Source of the DNA: Molossus alvarezi | Taxonomy: Eukaryota; Chordata; Mammalia; Chiroptera; Molossidae | Reading direction: 5' to 3' | Assembly (NCBI GenBank): GCA_037176705.1 | Contig: CM073899.1 | Coordinates: 5,704,001-5,768,000 of the forward strand | DNA length: 64,000 nt | In this document: positions 60,801-64,000 of the stretch, piece by piece | Layout of the letters: each line of letters starts with the position of its first letter | Position numbering within the stretch: the stretch's first letter is position 1 | Position numbers and translations under genes: made by a program | The notes under the pieces: model-generated | Seen by the model: only the letters and a program-made list of their open reading frames with translations | Database searches by the model: none | What the model was told of the DNA's origin: nothing

Positions 60801-63567
60801 CAAGGCAGGGTTCTGTTAGGAAGGGGATGACAGCTGGGGTCACATGTCTGCTGTGTGACCCCAAGCGTGACTGAGAAGACAGAATGACTTCATCCATGAA
60901 AGATGCATGGACAGGGCCTGGAACAGAGCATACCTCTCCATGGTCTTCCCCATTAGATGTACAGAGTGGGCAGAAGTAGGTTTATAGTTGTTTGTATGCA
61001 AAACAGTTTATTCTTGTATTATCATTAATTGTTGTATTCTTTTTCATGTGAACACCTGTGAACCTGCTTTTGCCCCACCTGTATATGAATATAATCACGA
61101 TTCCCATCATATTGTTTTGCTGCTTCTCATACTTTCACAGATATGCTTGTGTCCCTCAAATTTCCTTCCTCTGTTCCTTTAACTTTGTCATGCTTTTTGG
61201 CTTTGACACCCAACGAAGGCTTGGCTTTCGTAATGACTCACCCAGTGAAAGTGCTGGGTTTTATAGCTACTGAGTTAGCAGTCGGTTAGACACCGTCTCA
61301 CACCTATGCCAAGTCCTGGGGTAGCGTTCTACATGCAACACCTCACGTAATCCCATTGAACTATTATCAACACTATCCTGCGGATGAGGAAACTGAGGTT
61401 AAACAAAGAGCCCTAGGTGCCCGGCTGGTGTGGCTCAATGGACTGAGCATTGCCCCATGGACTGAGAGGTCCTGGTTCGATTCCTGGTCAGGGCACATGC
61501 CCGGGTTGCGGATGCCTGGGCTGTGGTCTCAGTCCCCAGTCGGGGGCGTGCAGGAGGCAGCCGATCTCTGTTTTGAGATCACATTGATGTTTCTATCTTT
61601 CTCTCCCTTCCTTGCTCTCTAAAACAATCAATAAAATCATATATTTAAAAAAACAATGGTCCCAAGGTAACAAAGCTAATAAGTGATTGGGCCACACTTC
61701 GGACCAGTCCCTCATCACACCATGGATCTGCATGAGTCCTTCAGAAGCTCAAGAACTGTGCCAAAATTTTGTGCATTTCTTACAGTCTTATAGGTAGTCT
61801 GGAAAATTGGAAGGTTTAGGTAGAGGATATGTGATTTAATATTTACTAAGTAATTCATTTGTGGAAGGCAGTTCATGAAGTGCTAGGCTGAGTATTTTAA
61901 ACTTTATCCTAAAAAAACAGTAAAGGATGACAATGTCTCCACTATATTGTCAGGTTACATTTGAAGATTACAGACCCCTTGAGACTATTATGATAGCTAT
62001 GGATTCTCTTCCCAGGAAAAAAAATAGATGTATACATTAATGTGTAGTTCATTTTTGGGACTTCAAGACACCCTCCCCCGAGCCCCCAAAAGACCCATCC
62101 ATCAACTCCTGGGATTAGAATATGTTCAATTTCTGTTTAATTCATTTGATTCTATTATAAACCTTTCCACCAAAAGTTTGATATTGAGCTAATAACAATA
62201 TTTGCTACAGCCTCCCTTATGTAGTAGACTAGATGAAAAAACTAACCAACTCTATGAAAACAAGTCTATATCAAATCACCACTAGTTACAGGCAGCAACT
62301 AAACAAAAAAGTATTAAAATGTGTGTGTAGTTACCACCACCTGCTGGTCACACTTAGGAAATCCTAAATCTACGTTTAGCTTGACTAGTACACGAGTATG
62401 TTCTTTATGCTCTAGAAAATCAATATTCTTGTGTTTCTAACCTCTCATTTTGATTTCTAATCTGAATATTTGTGAAACATTAGGCAGAATAAGCTAGACT
62501 TGCACAATTACTTTTTAAAAGACACCTTTGTATTTGTCTCCTACTCCGACGTTTGTGAATCCATCCCTCCTCTTTTTCTACCTGAATTTGGACTTCGTCA
62601 TCTCTCACCTAAGCTGCCCTGTGTGTCTGGCTTTCTTCCTGCTTCTTGTGACAGCTCCCCATGGACACCCACTCCGCCAGCAGAGGATTGTTTCAGCACA
62701 GCTCTAACCTGACACTCCCGGTTTGAATCCTCAGTGGCTCCTCAGGGCTACCAGGTTAAATCCAGTCTTCACTTCATCTTGTCTCTTCTGCCACCCCCTT
62801 GCCTTACTCCTCTAAAATATGTCATATGGGCTTTTAGGCACTTGGGCTGGTGCTGGAAGAAACAAATCTGTCTTCCCTGAATAGAAAAAGCAATTTTTAA
62901 AAACTTCAATCACAGCCAGAATGTGGACTCTCACACTTGACTGGATAGAAAGTTGAGAAGTGAGTGTGTGTGCATCAGAGAAAGGAGGAAAGGACCCCAG
63001 GTGCTGGACACCAGACTCAGCAGCAGTGGTCCAAGTGACTCGGGCAGGACCCCAAACAAAAGCTCTCAGTCAGGGAGAGTGGCAAGACCACGAATTTGGC
63101 AAGTGCAGTGGAGGGTGATAGGACCCTCCCAAGAGCCACACGCAGGCCCGGCAGCGGCCTGCACTCAGGCTTCTGAACCCTGGCACGACAGGTAATAAAT
63201 CTTCATGAATGAATGAATGAATGAATGAATGAATGAAATGTCACAAAAGTTATTTATATTTGCGATGTCTGTAAGATACTGAGGTAGTCTTCATGATGCT
63301 AAACCAGAAAACTAAAAATTATGTCAGACTTATTGAAGTTCTCGACGACAAGCCTTGGGTTTTCTGGCACCGCAGGTCTTTCCTATGCGAATGGGTAAGA
63401 TAATTTCATAGCACACAGAGATGATTAGGATGATTTCTTCTTGTCATGATTTTCCTGTGGTTAATTTCACCTAATCTTTTCCATTTCAGTATTTCTATAC
63501 AGAAGCTTTCAAATGAATCTCGCTACATGATTTATGAGTTCTGGGAGAATAGTAGTGTGTGGAATAG
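3858..63567 (+). CDS. NECAB1: NECAB1, N-terminal EF-hand calcium-binding protein 1 (10 internal exons; partial at both ends)
   Basis: Joined exons 3858-3882, 6503-6611, 22327-22352, 26769-26866, 45911-46047, 46586-46707, 47877-47953, 52226-52279, 58944-59056 and 63490-63567 give 839 nt of uninterrupted frame, about 280 residues. NECAB1 is a neuronal cytoplasmic calcium-binding protein with an N-terminal EF-hand pair, a central NECAB region with coiled coil, and a C-terminal ABM-like domain. The sequence shows a canonical EF loop ([12 protein letters not shown]), the [18 protein letters not shown] segment, the SSRRVQRH linker, the [16 protein letters not shown] coiled coil and the [18 protein letters not shown] part of the ABM fold. 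Intron phases fit at every junction and nine introns end in AG. The first exon (about 33 residues by comparison with the known protein) and the last exons are outside the window. NECAB2 and NECAB3 are paralogues; the residues seen fit NECAB1 best from memory of the family. Exons look intact, so this is a functional gene, not a pseudogene. The tenth exon here is unusually diverged. Confidence 0.95.
3954..4165 (+). mobile_element. Ves SINE
   Basis: Head GGCCCTGGCCTGGGGCTCAG, B-box-like GGGTTCAATTCC, TC-rich middle and tail AAAAATCAATAAAAACATATTC with TTGGATAAGGATTAAAA. It lies 72 bp downstream of the 25-bp exon donor. Confidence 0.9.
4709..4900 (-). mobile_element. Ves SINE (short form)
   Basis: Antisense copy: T-rich start, AGAGAGAGAGATAGAAACAT, GGCTGCCTCCTGCGTGTCCC, and the inverted tRNA-like head ending GAGCCACACCAGCTGGGCCA. 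Confidence 0.9.
5830..6115 (-). mobile_element. L1 fragment, ORF2 3' end/3' UTR
   Basis: The + strand contains GGTTCATCCATGTTATCACA, AATATTCCATTATATATATG, a TTCCATATCTTGGCTGTTAT block and CCCAGAAGTGGGATTGCTGG. These are hallmarks of antisense L1 ORF2 C-terminal and 3' UTR sequence. It is a related but more worn copy of the L1 piece at 24119-24960. Confidence 0.75.
6503..6611 (+). CDS. NECAB1: NECAB1 exon 3 (EF-hand 1 loop, start of EF-hand 2)
   Basis: 109 bp, acceptor tttcag (6497-6502), donor AA|gtaagg. It encodes (D)[16 protein letters not shown], then [19 protein letters not shown]. Joined to the previous exon it completes the EF loop [12 protein letters not shown], with oxygen ligands at positions 1, 3, 5, 9 and 12: a canonical calcium site. 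The end of the exon starts the second EF loop (D-T-H-H-T-N). Phase 1 in, phase 2 out. Confidence 0.95.
7754..8045 (-). mobile_element. Ves SINE, full-length long form, with target duplications
   Basis: The body is at 7770-8029. It starts with a T tract and ATCCTCACCCGAGGATATTT and ends with CCGCTGAGCCAAACTGGACA. It is flanked by a perfect 16-bp target-site duplication CTGGGGGAATATTCTT at 7754-7769 and 8030-8045, indicating a young insertion. It carries inverted A and B boxes of the tRNA-like promoter. Confidence 0.95.
8491..8712 (+). mobile_element. Ves SINE inserted into HAL1
   Basis: Head GCCCAGCCAGTGTGGCTCAC, B-box-like GGGTTCAATTCCC, TC-rich stretch, AATAAAGGTAAACA tail. HAL1-type sequence continues on both sides, so the SINE is younger than the HAL1 copy. 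Confidence 0.9.
9305..9480 (+). repeat. 60-bp tandem repeat, about 3 units, in the HAL1 5' region
   Basis: Units at about 9301-9360, 9361-9420 and 9421-9480 share AGAAGCAGCCAG, TTGGTTCACAACTT and CCTGGGTACCTC at exact 60-bp spacing. The last unit decays after about 9465. 60 is a multiple of 3, which is why long open frames appear here on both strands; I do not regard them as genes. Confidence 0.8.
9966..10891 (+). pseudogene. HAL1 ORF1 protein remnant (LINE RNA-binding protein), broken
   Basis: Three conceptual pieces resemble LINE ORF1 protein. A coiled-coil part (10045-10365) contains [17 protein letters not shown] and many E/K/L heptads. The RNA-recognition and C-terminal parts (10377-10661, 10671-10892) contain [39 protein letters not shown] and [20 protein letters not shown]. 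An ATG at 9966 is stopped after 16 codons. A frame change near 10,366 and a TGA at 10659-10661 break the frame. ORF1 proteins bind LINE RNA as trimers; this copy cannot encode one. Confidence 0.8.
12900..13100. other. GC- and CpG-rich intronic stretch, nature unknown
   Basis: CpG-rich DNA with a 13-base A run near 12,906 on its left side. It includes GCCTGCGGCCGGCTGGGCGG near 13,000. It is too short and too ordinary in CpG spacing for me to call a CpG-island promoter. No conserved coding exon was recognised. Confidence 0.3.
13203..13241 (+). repeat. short tandem repeat, 14-bp unit
   Basis: About 2.7 copies of GAGGTGACCTCC-type units in tandem, without a gene context. Confidence 0.6.
14304..14521 (+). 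mobile_element. Ves SINE
   Basis: Head GCCCTGGTTGGTGTGGGCCAG, duplicated GGTTCGATCC motif in the middle, TC-rich stretch, and tail ATCAATGAAAAACATCCTCGG. It is flanked by near-identical AATTTAAAAACTAG and AATTTTAAAAATTAG target duplications. Confidence 0.9.
14522..20620 (+). other. NECAB1: repeat-poor intronic stretch
   Basis: About 6 kb with no SINE and no clear LINE. Only a possible L2-like motif (CATTTATTCAACAAGTATTT near 18,200) and T-rich tracts near 15,000 and 18,060 stand out. I see no exon, RNA gene or tandem repeat. It contrasts with the SINE-dense 29-39 kb region. Confidence 0.5.
20630..20755. repeat. MIR/L2-like remnant
   Basis: GTTGGGCACTGAGCTAAAGGC, then TATTATGTCTTCACAAGTAG and GAGAAATGGCAATTATGATT follow the order of old MIR/L2 sequence in reverse. 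Heavily diverged. Confidence 0.4.
21888..22090 (-). repeat. MIR SINE remnant
   Basis: The + strand order GCTTTACATGTATTAACCCA, GTTATTATCTCCACCTCGGG, GTAAATGGCAGAGCTGGGGT and TTTGAACTCGGGC corresponds to antisense MIR (TTACAGATGAGGAAACTGAGG...GGCAGAGCTGGGATT...). Confidence 0.65.
22327..22352 (+). CDS. NECAB1: NECAB1 exon 4 (26-bp microexon, EF-hand 2 loop)
   Basis: Encodes the end of N, then N-L-D-T-E-E-L-C and one base of the next Glu. Acceptor tttttcatcttttcag (ends 22326), donor GCG|gtaagt. With its neighbours it makes the second EF loop D-T-H-H-T-N-N-L-D-T-E-E. Loop positions 3 (His) and 5 (Thr) are not the usual Asp/Asn, so this site is likely weak or non-binding. Phase 2 in, phase 1 out. 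Confidence 0.93.
22956..23229 (-). mobile_element. Ves SINE with 19-bp target duplications
   Basis: The body is at 22975-23210. ATCCTCACCCAAGAATATTT begins and CACTGAGAAACCCGGCCAGG ends it. A perfect 19-bp duplication (CTGAAAACTGGAAGGTTTT) flanks it at 22956-22974 and 23211-23229. Confidence 0.95.
24119..24960 (-). mobile_element. L1 3' fragment with ORF2 C-terminal remnant
   Basis: The minus strand translation (24649-24963) contains [15 protein letters not shown], then [20 protein letters not shown] and [15 protein letters not shown]. The adjacent frame continues [13 protein letters not shown]. These are the zinc-knuckle-like C-terminal end of L1 ORF2 protein. The rest is 3' UTR. A frameshift separates the two pieces, so it is inactive. 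Confidence 0.85.
26554..26593 (+). repeat. (TTTTA)n simple repeat
   Basis: About eight uninterrupted TTTTA units, about 180 bp upstream of the 98-bp exon. Confidence 0.9.
26769..26866 (+). CDS. NECAB1: NECAB1 exon 5 (end of EF-hand 2, NECAB region)
   Basis: 98 bp, acceptor cacttttcag, donor AAA|gtaagg. It encodes (E)[19 protein letters not shown], then [13 protein letters not shown]. The first part is the exiting helix of EF-hand 2; the rest begins the NECAB-specific helical region. Phase 1 in, phase 0 out. From memory it differs from human NECAB1 at only a couple of positions. Confidence 0.95.
29461..29673 (-). mobile_element. Ves SINE (short form), head truncated
   Basis: Antisense AGAGAGAGAGATAGAAACAT, a GA-repeat block (29526-29543), GGCCGCCTCCTGCATGCCCC and GTGCCCTGATCGGGAATCG. 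The expected inverted head (GAGCCACACCGGCCAGGG) is lost. A second SINE is inserted right after its end. Confidence 0.85.
29674..29969 (-). mobile_element. Ves SINE (long form) inserted next to another Ves SINE
   Basis: The body is at 29693-29950. ATCCTCACCCAAGGACATTT opens it and CCGCTGAGCCAAACCGGCCA closes it. A perfect 19-bp duplication GGCTCATTTGACATTTTTA lies at 29674-29692 and 29951-29969. It sits directly after the older SINE at 29461-29673. Confidence 0.95.
30331..30371 (+). repeat. short tandem repeat, about 14-bp unit
   Basis: Three units of CCCCCTGGCAACGC type in tandem. Confidence 0.7.
31089..31284 (+). mobile_element. Ves-related SINE, short form, with target duplications
   Basis: The body is about 31103-31270. 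Head GCCCAGCTGCTGTGGCGCAG, B-box-like GGTTGGATTCC, tail AAGAAATCAATAAAATATAT. The duplication AAAAATACTACACA lies at 31089-31102 and 31271-31284. At about 168 bp it is shorter than the usual copies because the middle is reduced. Confidence 0.9.
31730..31943 (+). mobile_element. Ves SINE (long-form tail)
   Basis: Head CTGGCCAGTTTGGCTTAGTG, B box GGGTTCGATTC, tail AAATGGAAAAATATCCTTGG. The near-matching flanks TTAGAAAACATTTCTAGA and TTAGAAAAAAATTTTCTAGA suggest a target duplication. Confidence 0.9.
33130..33515. repeat. MIR/L2-like remnant split by a Ves SINE
   Basis: Left part about 33130-33271 (GTTAACATTTATTGAGCAAT, GAAGAAATTGAGGCTAAAAA). Right part 33482-33515 (AAAAGTTACTCAAGAGCAC). The line of an old element continues across the SINE at 33272-33469. 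The left part contains a 22-bp perfect palindrome (33169-33190). Confidence 0.5.
33260..33481 (+). mobile_element. Ves SINE with target duplications
   Basis: The body is at 33272-33469. Head GCCCGGCTGGTGTGGCTCCG, B box CGGTTCGATCCC, tail AAAAATCAATAAAGAAATT. The duplication AAAAAAAGTTAG lies at 33260-33271 and 33470-33481. Confidence 0.93.
34228..34507 (+). mobile_element. Ves SINE (long form), first of a tandem pair
   Basis: The body is at 34244-34491. Head GCCCTGGCCGGTTTGGCTCA, A box GGCTCAGCGGTTAGAGCG, B box GGGTTCGGTTCCC, tail GTACAAAAAATGGAAAAATG. Target copies AAAAGAAACCAGATTG (34228-34243) and AAAAGAAACCAGGTTG (34492-34507) flank it. Confidence 0.95.
34508..34697 (+). mobile_element. 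Ves SINE (short form), second of a tandem pair
   Basis: The body is at 34508-34681, starting CCCTGGCCGGGTGGCTCAGT and ending AATAATCAATCAATAATTTT. It is followed by a third target copy AAAAGAAACCAAATTG (34682-34697). Confidence 0.93.
34936..35216 (-). mobile_element. Ves SINE (long form) with target duplications
   Basis: The body is at 34951-35201. CATCCTCACCCGAGGACATT opens it and CCGCTGAGCCAAACCGGCCA closes it. The duplication GGGAGTTCCAGTTTT lies at 34936-34950 and 35202-35216. Confidence 0.95.
35594..35802 (-). mobile_element. Ves-related SINE (short form) with GGGA repeat
   Basis: The body is at 35607-35789. TGTTTTATTTATTGATTTTT, a (GGGA)n stretch at 35639-35660, then GGAGCTGCCCGGCCAGGG. 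Flanks CTATCACTTTTTA and CTACCACTTTTTA are a slightly decayed target duplication. Confidence 0.85.
37236..37466 (-). mobile_element. Ves SINE (long form)
   Basis: GTATCCTCACCCGAGGACAT opens it and CCGCTGAGCCAAACCGGCCA closes it. ACTCTTTTC and TCTCTTTTC flanks suggest a decayed target duplication. Confidence 0.92.
39044..39312 (+). mobile_element. Ves SINE (long form) with target duplications
   Basis: The body is about 39060-39296. Head CTCTGGCTGGTTTGGTTCAG, GTTTGTCCCCGGCCCCAG middle, tail GTGTCCTCGGATGAGGATAA. Flanks AAAAGGACAGCATGAG and AAAAAGACAGCATGAG. Confidence 0.92.
41321..41362 (+). repeat. GC-rich tandem repeat, about 15-bp unit
   Basis: Three units of GGAGCCAGAGCCGC type, the last with one change (GCGAGAGCCGC). 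CpG-rich, isolated in intron 5. Confidence 0.75.
41582..41850 (-). mobile_element. L1 3' UTR remnant
   Basis: The + strand shows CATATCTCATCGTGGTTTTG, GATTCGCATTCCCCTGGGGA, a TGAGCATTTTGTTCAGACG block, GCCCATTTTTAAATCAGGTT and TCCTTATATATTTTGGAGAT. This is the classic order of antisense L1 3' UTR sequence. Confidence 0.75.
43145..43435 (+). mobile_element. Ves SINE (long form) with target duplications
   Basis: The body is at 43160-43420. Head CCCTGGCCAGTGTGGCTCAG, tail AAAAATCAATGGAAAAAAAT with TCAGGTGAGGGTTAACAACA. A perfect 15-bp duplication AAAGAGCTGGCCCAG lies at 43145-43159 and 43421-43435. Confidence 0.95.
44045..44116. repeat. perfect 18-bp inverted repeat with 36-nt spacer
   Basis: The left arm TGCAATGGCTGGAGTGTT (44045-44062) is the exact reverse complement of the right arm AACACTCCAGCCATTGCA (44099-44116). 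The spacer is unrelated single-copy-looking sequence. It could be a tiny MITE, a cruciform-forming element or the product of a template-switch event; no family was recognised. Confidence 0.9.
44574..44775 (-). mobile_element. Ves SINE (short form)
   Basis: AGAGAGAGAGATAGAAACAT, GGCTGCCTCCTGCACGCCCC and CCACTGAGCCACACTGGCTG mark an antisense copy. AAAATTTTT-type flanks are on both sides. Confidence 0.9.
45911..46047 (+). CDS. NECAB1: NECAB1 exon 6 (NECAB helical region)
   Basis: 137 bp, acceptor atccttag, donor AAAG|gcaagc (a GC donor). It encodes [28 protein letters not shown] and [17 protein letters not shown] plus two bases of the next Arg codon. This long amphipathic helix is the best-conserved NECAB-specific segment. 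Phase 0 in, phase 2 out. No GT donor near the end keeps the family sequence, so a GC-AG intron is the simplest reading. Confidence 0.95.
46048..46585 (+). other. NECAB1: NECAB1 intron 6, probable GC-AG intron (538 bp)
   Basis: Starts GCAAGC and ends TTGTTCAAG. AAGGCAAG occurs at both exon-intron borders, so several cut points give the same mRNA, but only GC...AG is a known intron class. No repeat was recognised inside. Confidence 0.8.
46586..46707 (+). CDS. NECAB1: NECAB1 exon 7 (basic, Ser/Pro-rich linker)
   Basis: 122 bp, acceptor gttcaag, donor CCAG|gtaacg. It encodes (R)[16 protein letters not shown], then [18 protein letters not shown] and FTISSP. It is a likely unstructured linker with a basic RSSRRVQRH patch followed by Ser-Pro pairs that could be phosphorylation sites (inference). 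Phase 2 in, phase 1 out. Confidence 0.95.
47011..47325. repeat. (CATACA/TGTGTG)-rich tandem repeat
   Basis: About 315 bp of irregular units of about 35-45 bp built from TGCATACAGATGTGTGTGCA and TGTACATACATACAC-type pieces. It is nearly all alternating purine-pyrimidine. The many Tyr/Cys/His/Met/Val-rich frames on both strands (for example 46963-47344) come from this low-complexity DNA and are not genes. Confidence 0.9.
47340..47450 (-). repeat. MIR SINE remnant
   Basis: The + strand shows TATTATTCCCATCTTAAAAA, AAGAAAACTGAGGCCCGAGG and TCAAGTAATTGGCCTGATGA, the order of antisense MIR. Confidence 0.6.
47877..47953 (+). CDS. NECAB1: NECAB1 exon 8 (coiled coil)
   Basis: 77 bp, acceptor cccgcag, donor AAG|gtgggt. 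It encodes (G)[15 protein letters not shown] and [10 protein letters not shown]. Heptad-spaced Leu/Ile/Met residues fit the coiled coil reported for NECAB proteins. Phase 1 in, phase 0 out. Human has K where Arg precedes the final Lys, from memory. Confidence 0.95.
48332..48587 (+). mobile_element. Ves SINE
   Basis: The body is at 48348-48569. Head CCCGGCTGGTGTGGCTCAGT, B-box-like AGTTTGATTCCC, tail AAAATCAATAAAGAAAAATT. Flanks AAAACTACCTGGTTAG and AAAATACTATCCGGTTAG are an aged target duplication. Confidence 0.92.
50931..51212 (-). mobile_element. Ves SINE
   Basis: The body is at 50941-51196. TTTATCCAAGGACATTTTCC opens it and GCAGAGCCAAACTGGCCAGG closes it. The 10-bp duplication AAGTATTTAT lies at 50931-50940 and 51203-51212. 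Confidence 0.88.
51690..51800 (+). repeat. L2-like LINE remnant
   Basis: CATTATTCAACTAACATTTA, then TTGAATGTTACTTTATGACG, GCCAGCAGTGAGCAAAGGTA and GAGAGACAGACAAAA follow the 3' end of L2-type sequence. Confidence 0.55.
52226..52279 (+). CDS. NECAB1: NECAB1 exon 9 (acidic linker before ABM domain)
   Basis: 54 bp, 18 codons, acceptor aactgaag, donor TCT|gtaagt. It encodes [18 protein letters not shown], an acidic spacer between the coiled coil and the ABM-like domain. Phase 0 at both ends, so skipping it would keep the frame. Several conservative changes from human are seen from memory. Confidence 0.93.
53415..53676 (+). mobile_element. Ves SINE
   Basis: The body is at 53429-53662. Head ACCTGGTTGGTGTGGCTCAC, tail AAAAAAAAATCAATAAAAGC. 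Flanks AGAAATTGAACATA and AGAAAATGAACATA. Confidence 0.92.
54345..54480. repeat. MIR-like remnant
   Basis: GCTCTGTGTCAAGTGTGGTG, then TAACTCATGTCGTGCTCACA, TAGCCTTATAAGGCCGTGCT and a GGGTTACAGGCGGGAAGCTG block match the order of antisense MIR, heavily changed. Confidence 0.45.
54745..54930 (-). repeat. MIR SINE remnant
   Basis: TTAATCCTCCCTAAAAGTCT, TTCCCATTTTATGTATCAGA and AGGTTAAGTGACTTGTTCAA, then GGCCACATAGCTAGTCAAAG: the antisense MIR signature. Confidence 0.7.
58494..58740 (-). mobile_element. Ves SINE with target duplications
   Basis: The body is about 58510-58723. AATCCTCACCTGAGGATATG opens it and CAACTGAGCCACCCAGCCGG closes it. Flanks AGAACCACTACTTTT and AGAACCACTGCTTTT. Confidence 0.92.
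58941..58946 (+). promoter_or_regulatory. NECAB1: NAGNAG tandem splice acceptor (CAGCAG)
   Basis: CCCCGCAGCAG|GTC: cutting after the first CAG keeps a Gln codon, cutting after the second drops it. Both stay in frame because the intron is phase 0. From memory, human NECAB1 has His at this codon. Confidence 0.75.
58944..59056 (+). CDS. NECAB1: NECAB1 exon 10 (start of ABM-like domain), diverged and GC-rich
   Basis: 113 bp, acceptor ccccgcag, donor CTGCG|gtaagt at 59057. It encodes [25 protein letters not shown] and [13 protein letters not shown], where the last Arg is completed by the next exon. Phase 0 in, phase 2 out. The LVQRQ, FQ.ALK.YVESA and QSGCLR anchors identify it. About 15 of 38 residues differ from human NECAB1 as I remember it, far more than in the other exons, mostly towards Ala, Gly, Val and Asp. 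GC is 69% by hand count, against an AT-rich next exon. Its last 11 bases are the founder unit of the adjoining minisatellite. It is still open and correctly phased. Confidence 0.93.
59046..59966 (+). repeat. about 18-bp minisatellite, about 51 units, copying the exon 10 end and its 5' splice site
   Basis: The unit is GGTGTCTGCG followed by GTAAGTGGG, GTAAGGGC, GTAAGGGG or GTAGGGG (17-20 bp). The first unit spans the true exon-intron border. By hand count the 51 units carry 13 GTAAGT, 19 GTAAGG, 18 GTAGGG and 1 GAAGGG at the donor position. The + strand is G-rich. The minus strand reads without stops (328- and 349-codon [11 protein letters not shown] frames), which is an artefact. Read on from exon 10, the frame meets TAA at once (CGG TAA). 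Confidence 0.97.
60960..61084. mobile_element. mariner-type MITE, about 125 bp
   Basis: The left end TACAGAGTGGGCAGAAGTAG and the reverse complement of the right end (TACAGGTGGGGCAAAAGCAG) are imperfect terminal inverted repeats. They continue as GTTTATAGTTGT and GTTCACAGGTGT. The AT-rich core (TTATTCTTGTATTATCATTA) has no coding capacity. TA at the border fits a Tc1/mariner target. The layout matches known mammalian mariner-derived MITEs with GGGGCAAAAGTAGG ends. Confidence 0.8.
61300..61735 (-). repeat. MIR SINE remnant split by a Ves SINE
   Basis: Left part 61300-61417 (CGTTCTACATGCAACACCTC, GCGGATGAGGAAACTGAGGT). Right part about 61653-61735 (CCAAGGTAACAAAGCTAATA, AGTGATTGGGCCACA). Together they give one antisense MIR. 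Confidence 0.75.
61418..61652 (+). mobile_element. Ves SINE inserted into MIR
   Basis: Head GCCCGGCTGGTGTGGCTCAA, B box TGGTTCGATTCC, tail AAAACAATCAATAAAATCAT. The surrounding MIR sequence resumes after it. Confidence 0.92.
63206..63237 (+). repeat. (TGAA)n microsatellite
   Basis: Eight perfect TGAA units, about 250 bp before the last exon in the window. Confidence 0.95.
63490..63567 (+). CDS. NECAB1: NECAB1 exon 11 (ABM-like domain, continued)
   Basis: 78 bp, acceptor ccatttcag, donor AATAG|gtaagt. It completes Arg (CG+T) and encodes [18 protein letters not shown], then ENSSVWN plus two bases (AG) of the next codon. [11 protein letters not shown] is a core strand motif of the ABM-like fold. 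It is AT-rich and appears identical to human NECAB1 from memory, unlike the exon before it. Phase 2 in, phase 2 out. Confidence 0.95.
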
Positions 63568-64000
63568 GTAAGTGATGATAAAGCTTTCTTTCAATATGTT
63601 ATTTATTCATTTATTTATATTTGTTTAATGTACTTTGCCAGGGAGGTGGAAGGCACATGATGAATTCTAGGAGTTGTAGGAAAAACTCCATTTTCTTTAC
63701 CTCACCTTAAAACCTGGCCCATTTGATTATTTTCCAAAATCCCACTCTTTTAGAAATTTATTTCATGGATTAGAAACCACTTTCCTCTTGGTGCACAAAT
63801 AGTTTTGGTAATGATGTTTTCAGGAAAAGAAACTTAGACGTGGGTCGCAGGTGTCTCAGGATGGCGGGAGCGCCTGGTACGCGGAAAAGGACAAGAAGAA
63901 TGTTTACTTCCTAATTCTTCTTAAACTCTGTGCTGATTGTATTTTACAACAAAATTCTGTATAATGGTTAAGGTCATCACAACCTAACTTTTCTAAATGT
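63568..64000 (+). other. NECAB1: NECAB1 intron 11, 5' part
   Basis: Begins gtaagtgatg and runs to the window end. No repeat family or exon was recognised. The final NECAB1 exons, with the end of the ABM-like domain and the stop codon, lie downstream. Confidence 0.85.

Larger units (their letters stand above)
59057..63489 (+). other. NECAB1: NECAB1 intron 10 (4433 bp)
   Basis: GT-AG intron. It begins with the minisatellite (to 59966), then has a mariner-type MITE (60960-61084), a MIR remnant split by a Ves SINE (61300-61735) and a (TGAA)n repeat (63206-63237). I see nothing recognisable in 59,970-60,955 or 61,740-63,200. The acceptor is ccatttcag. Confidence 0.85.

Overview
The window is vertebrate nuclear DNA, almost certainly from a bat. 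About 25 copies of the tRNA-derived Ves SINE are scattered through it. These have a tRNA-like head ending in ggcTCAG...GGTTCGATTCC, a TC-rich middle and an A-rich tail with CCTCGGGTGAGGAT, and they are typical of yangochiropteran bats. Several are flanked by clean target-site duplications, so the family was active fairly recently. I cannot name the species from sequence alone.

One protein-coding gene runs through the whole window on the + strand: NECAB1, N-terminal EF-hand calcium-binding protein 1. Ten consecutive internal coding exons can be placed to the base (3858-3882, 6503-6611, 22327-22352, 26769-26866, 45911-46047, 46586-46707, 47877-47953, 52226-52279, 58944-59056, 63490-63567). Together they give 839 nt of open frame with compatible intron phases and no stop. 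They encode the EF-hand pair, the NECAB linker and coiled coil, and the first part of the C-terminal antibiotic-biosynthesis-monooxygenase-like (ABM) domain. The first coding exon lies upstream of the window and the last exons lie downstream. All remaining sequence is intron.

The introns hold Ves SINEs (densest at 29.4-39.3 kb), a nearly full-length HAL1 (half-LINE, about 8255-11275) carrying a broken ORF1, 3' remnants of L1 on the minus strand, old MIR/L2-like fragments, a mariner-type MITE (about 60960-61084) and several simple repeats. Most open reading frames in these introns are chance frames or repeat-derived. No second gene, RNA gene or CRISPR array was found.

The most unusual structure is at the 3' end of the tenth exon identified here (58944-59056). 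A minisatellite of about 51 units of about 18 bp (59046-59966) starts inside the exon and runs into the intron. Its unit is the last 10-11 bases of the exon plus the 5' splice site (GGTGTCTGCG|GTAAGT), so the donor has been copied dozens of times. The exon itself is 69% GC, appears far more diverged in protein sequence than the other NECAB1 exons, and begins at a CAGCAG tandem acceptor. The exon pair around 46048-46585 is joined by a probable GC-AG intron.
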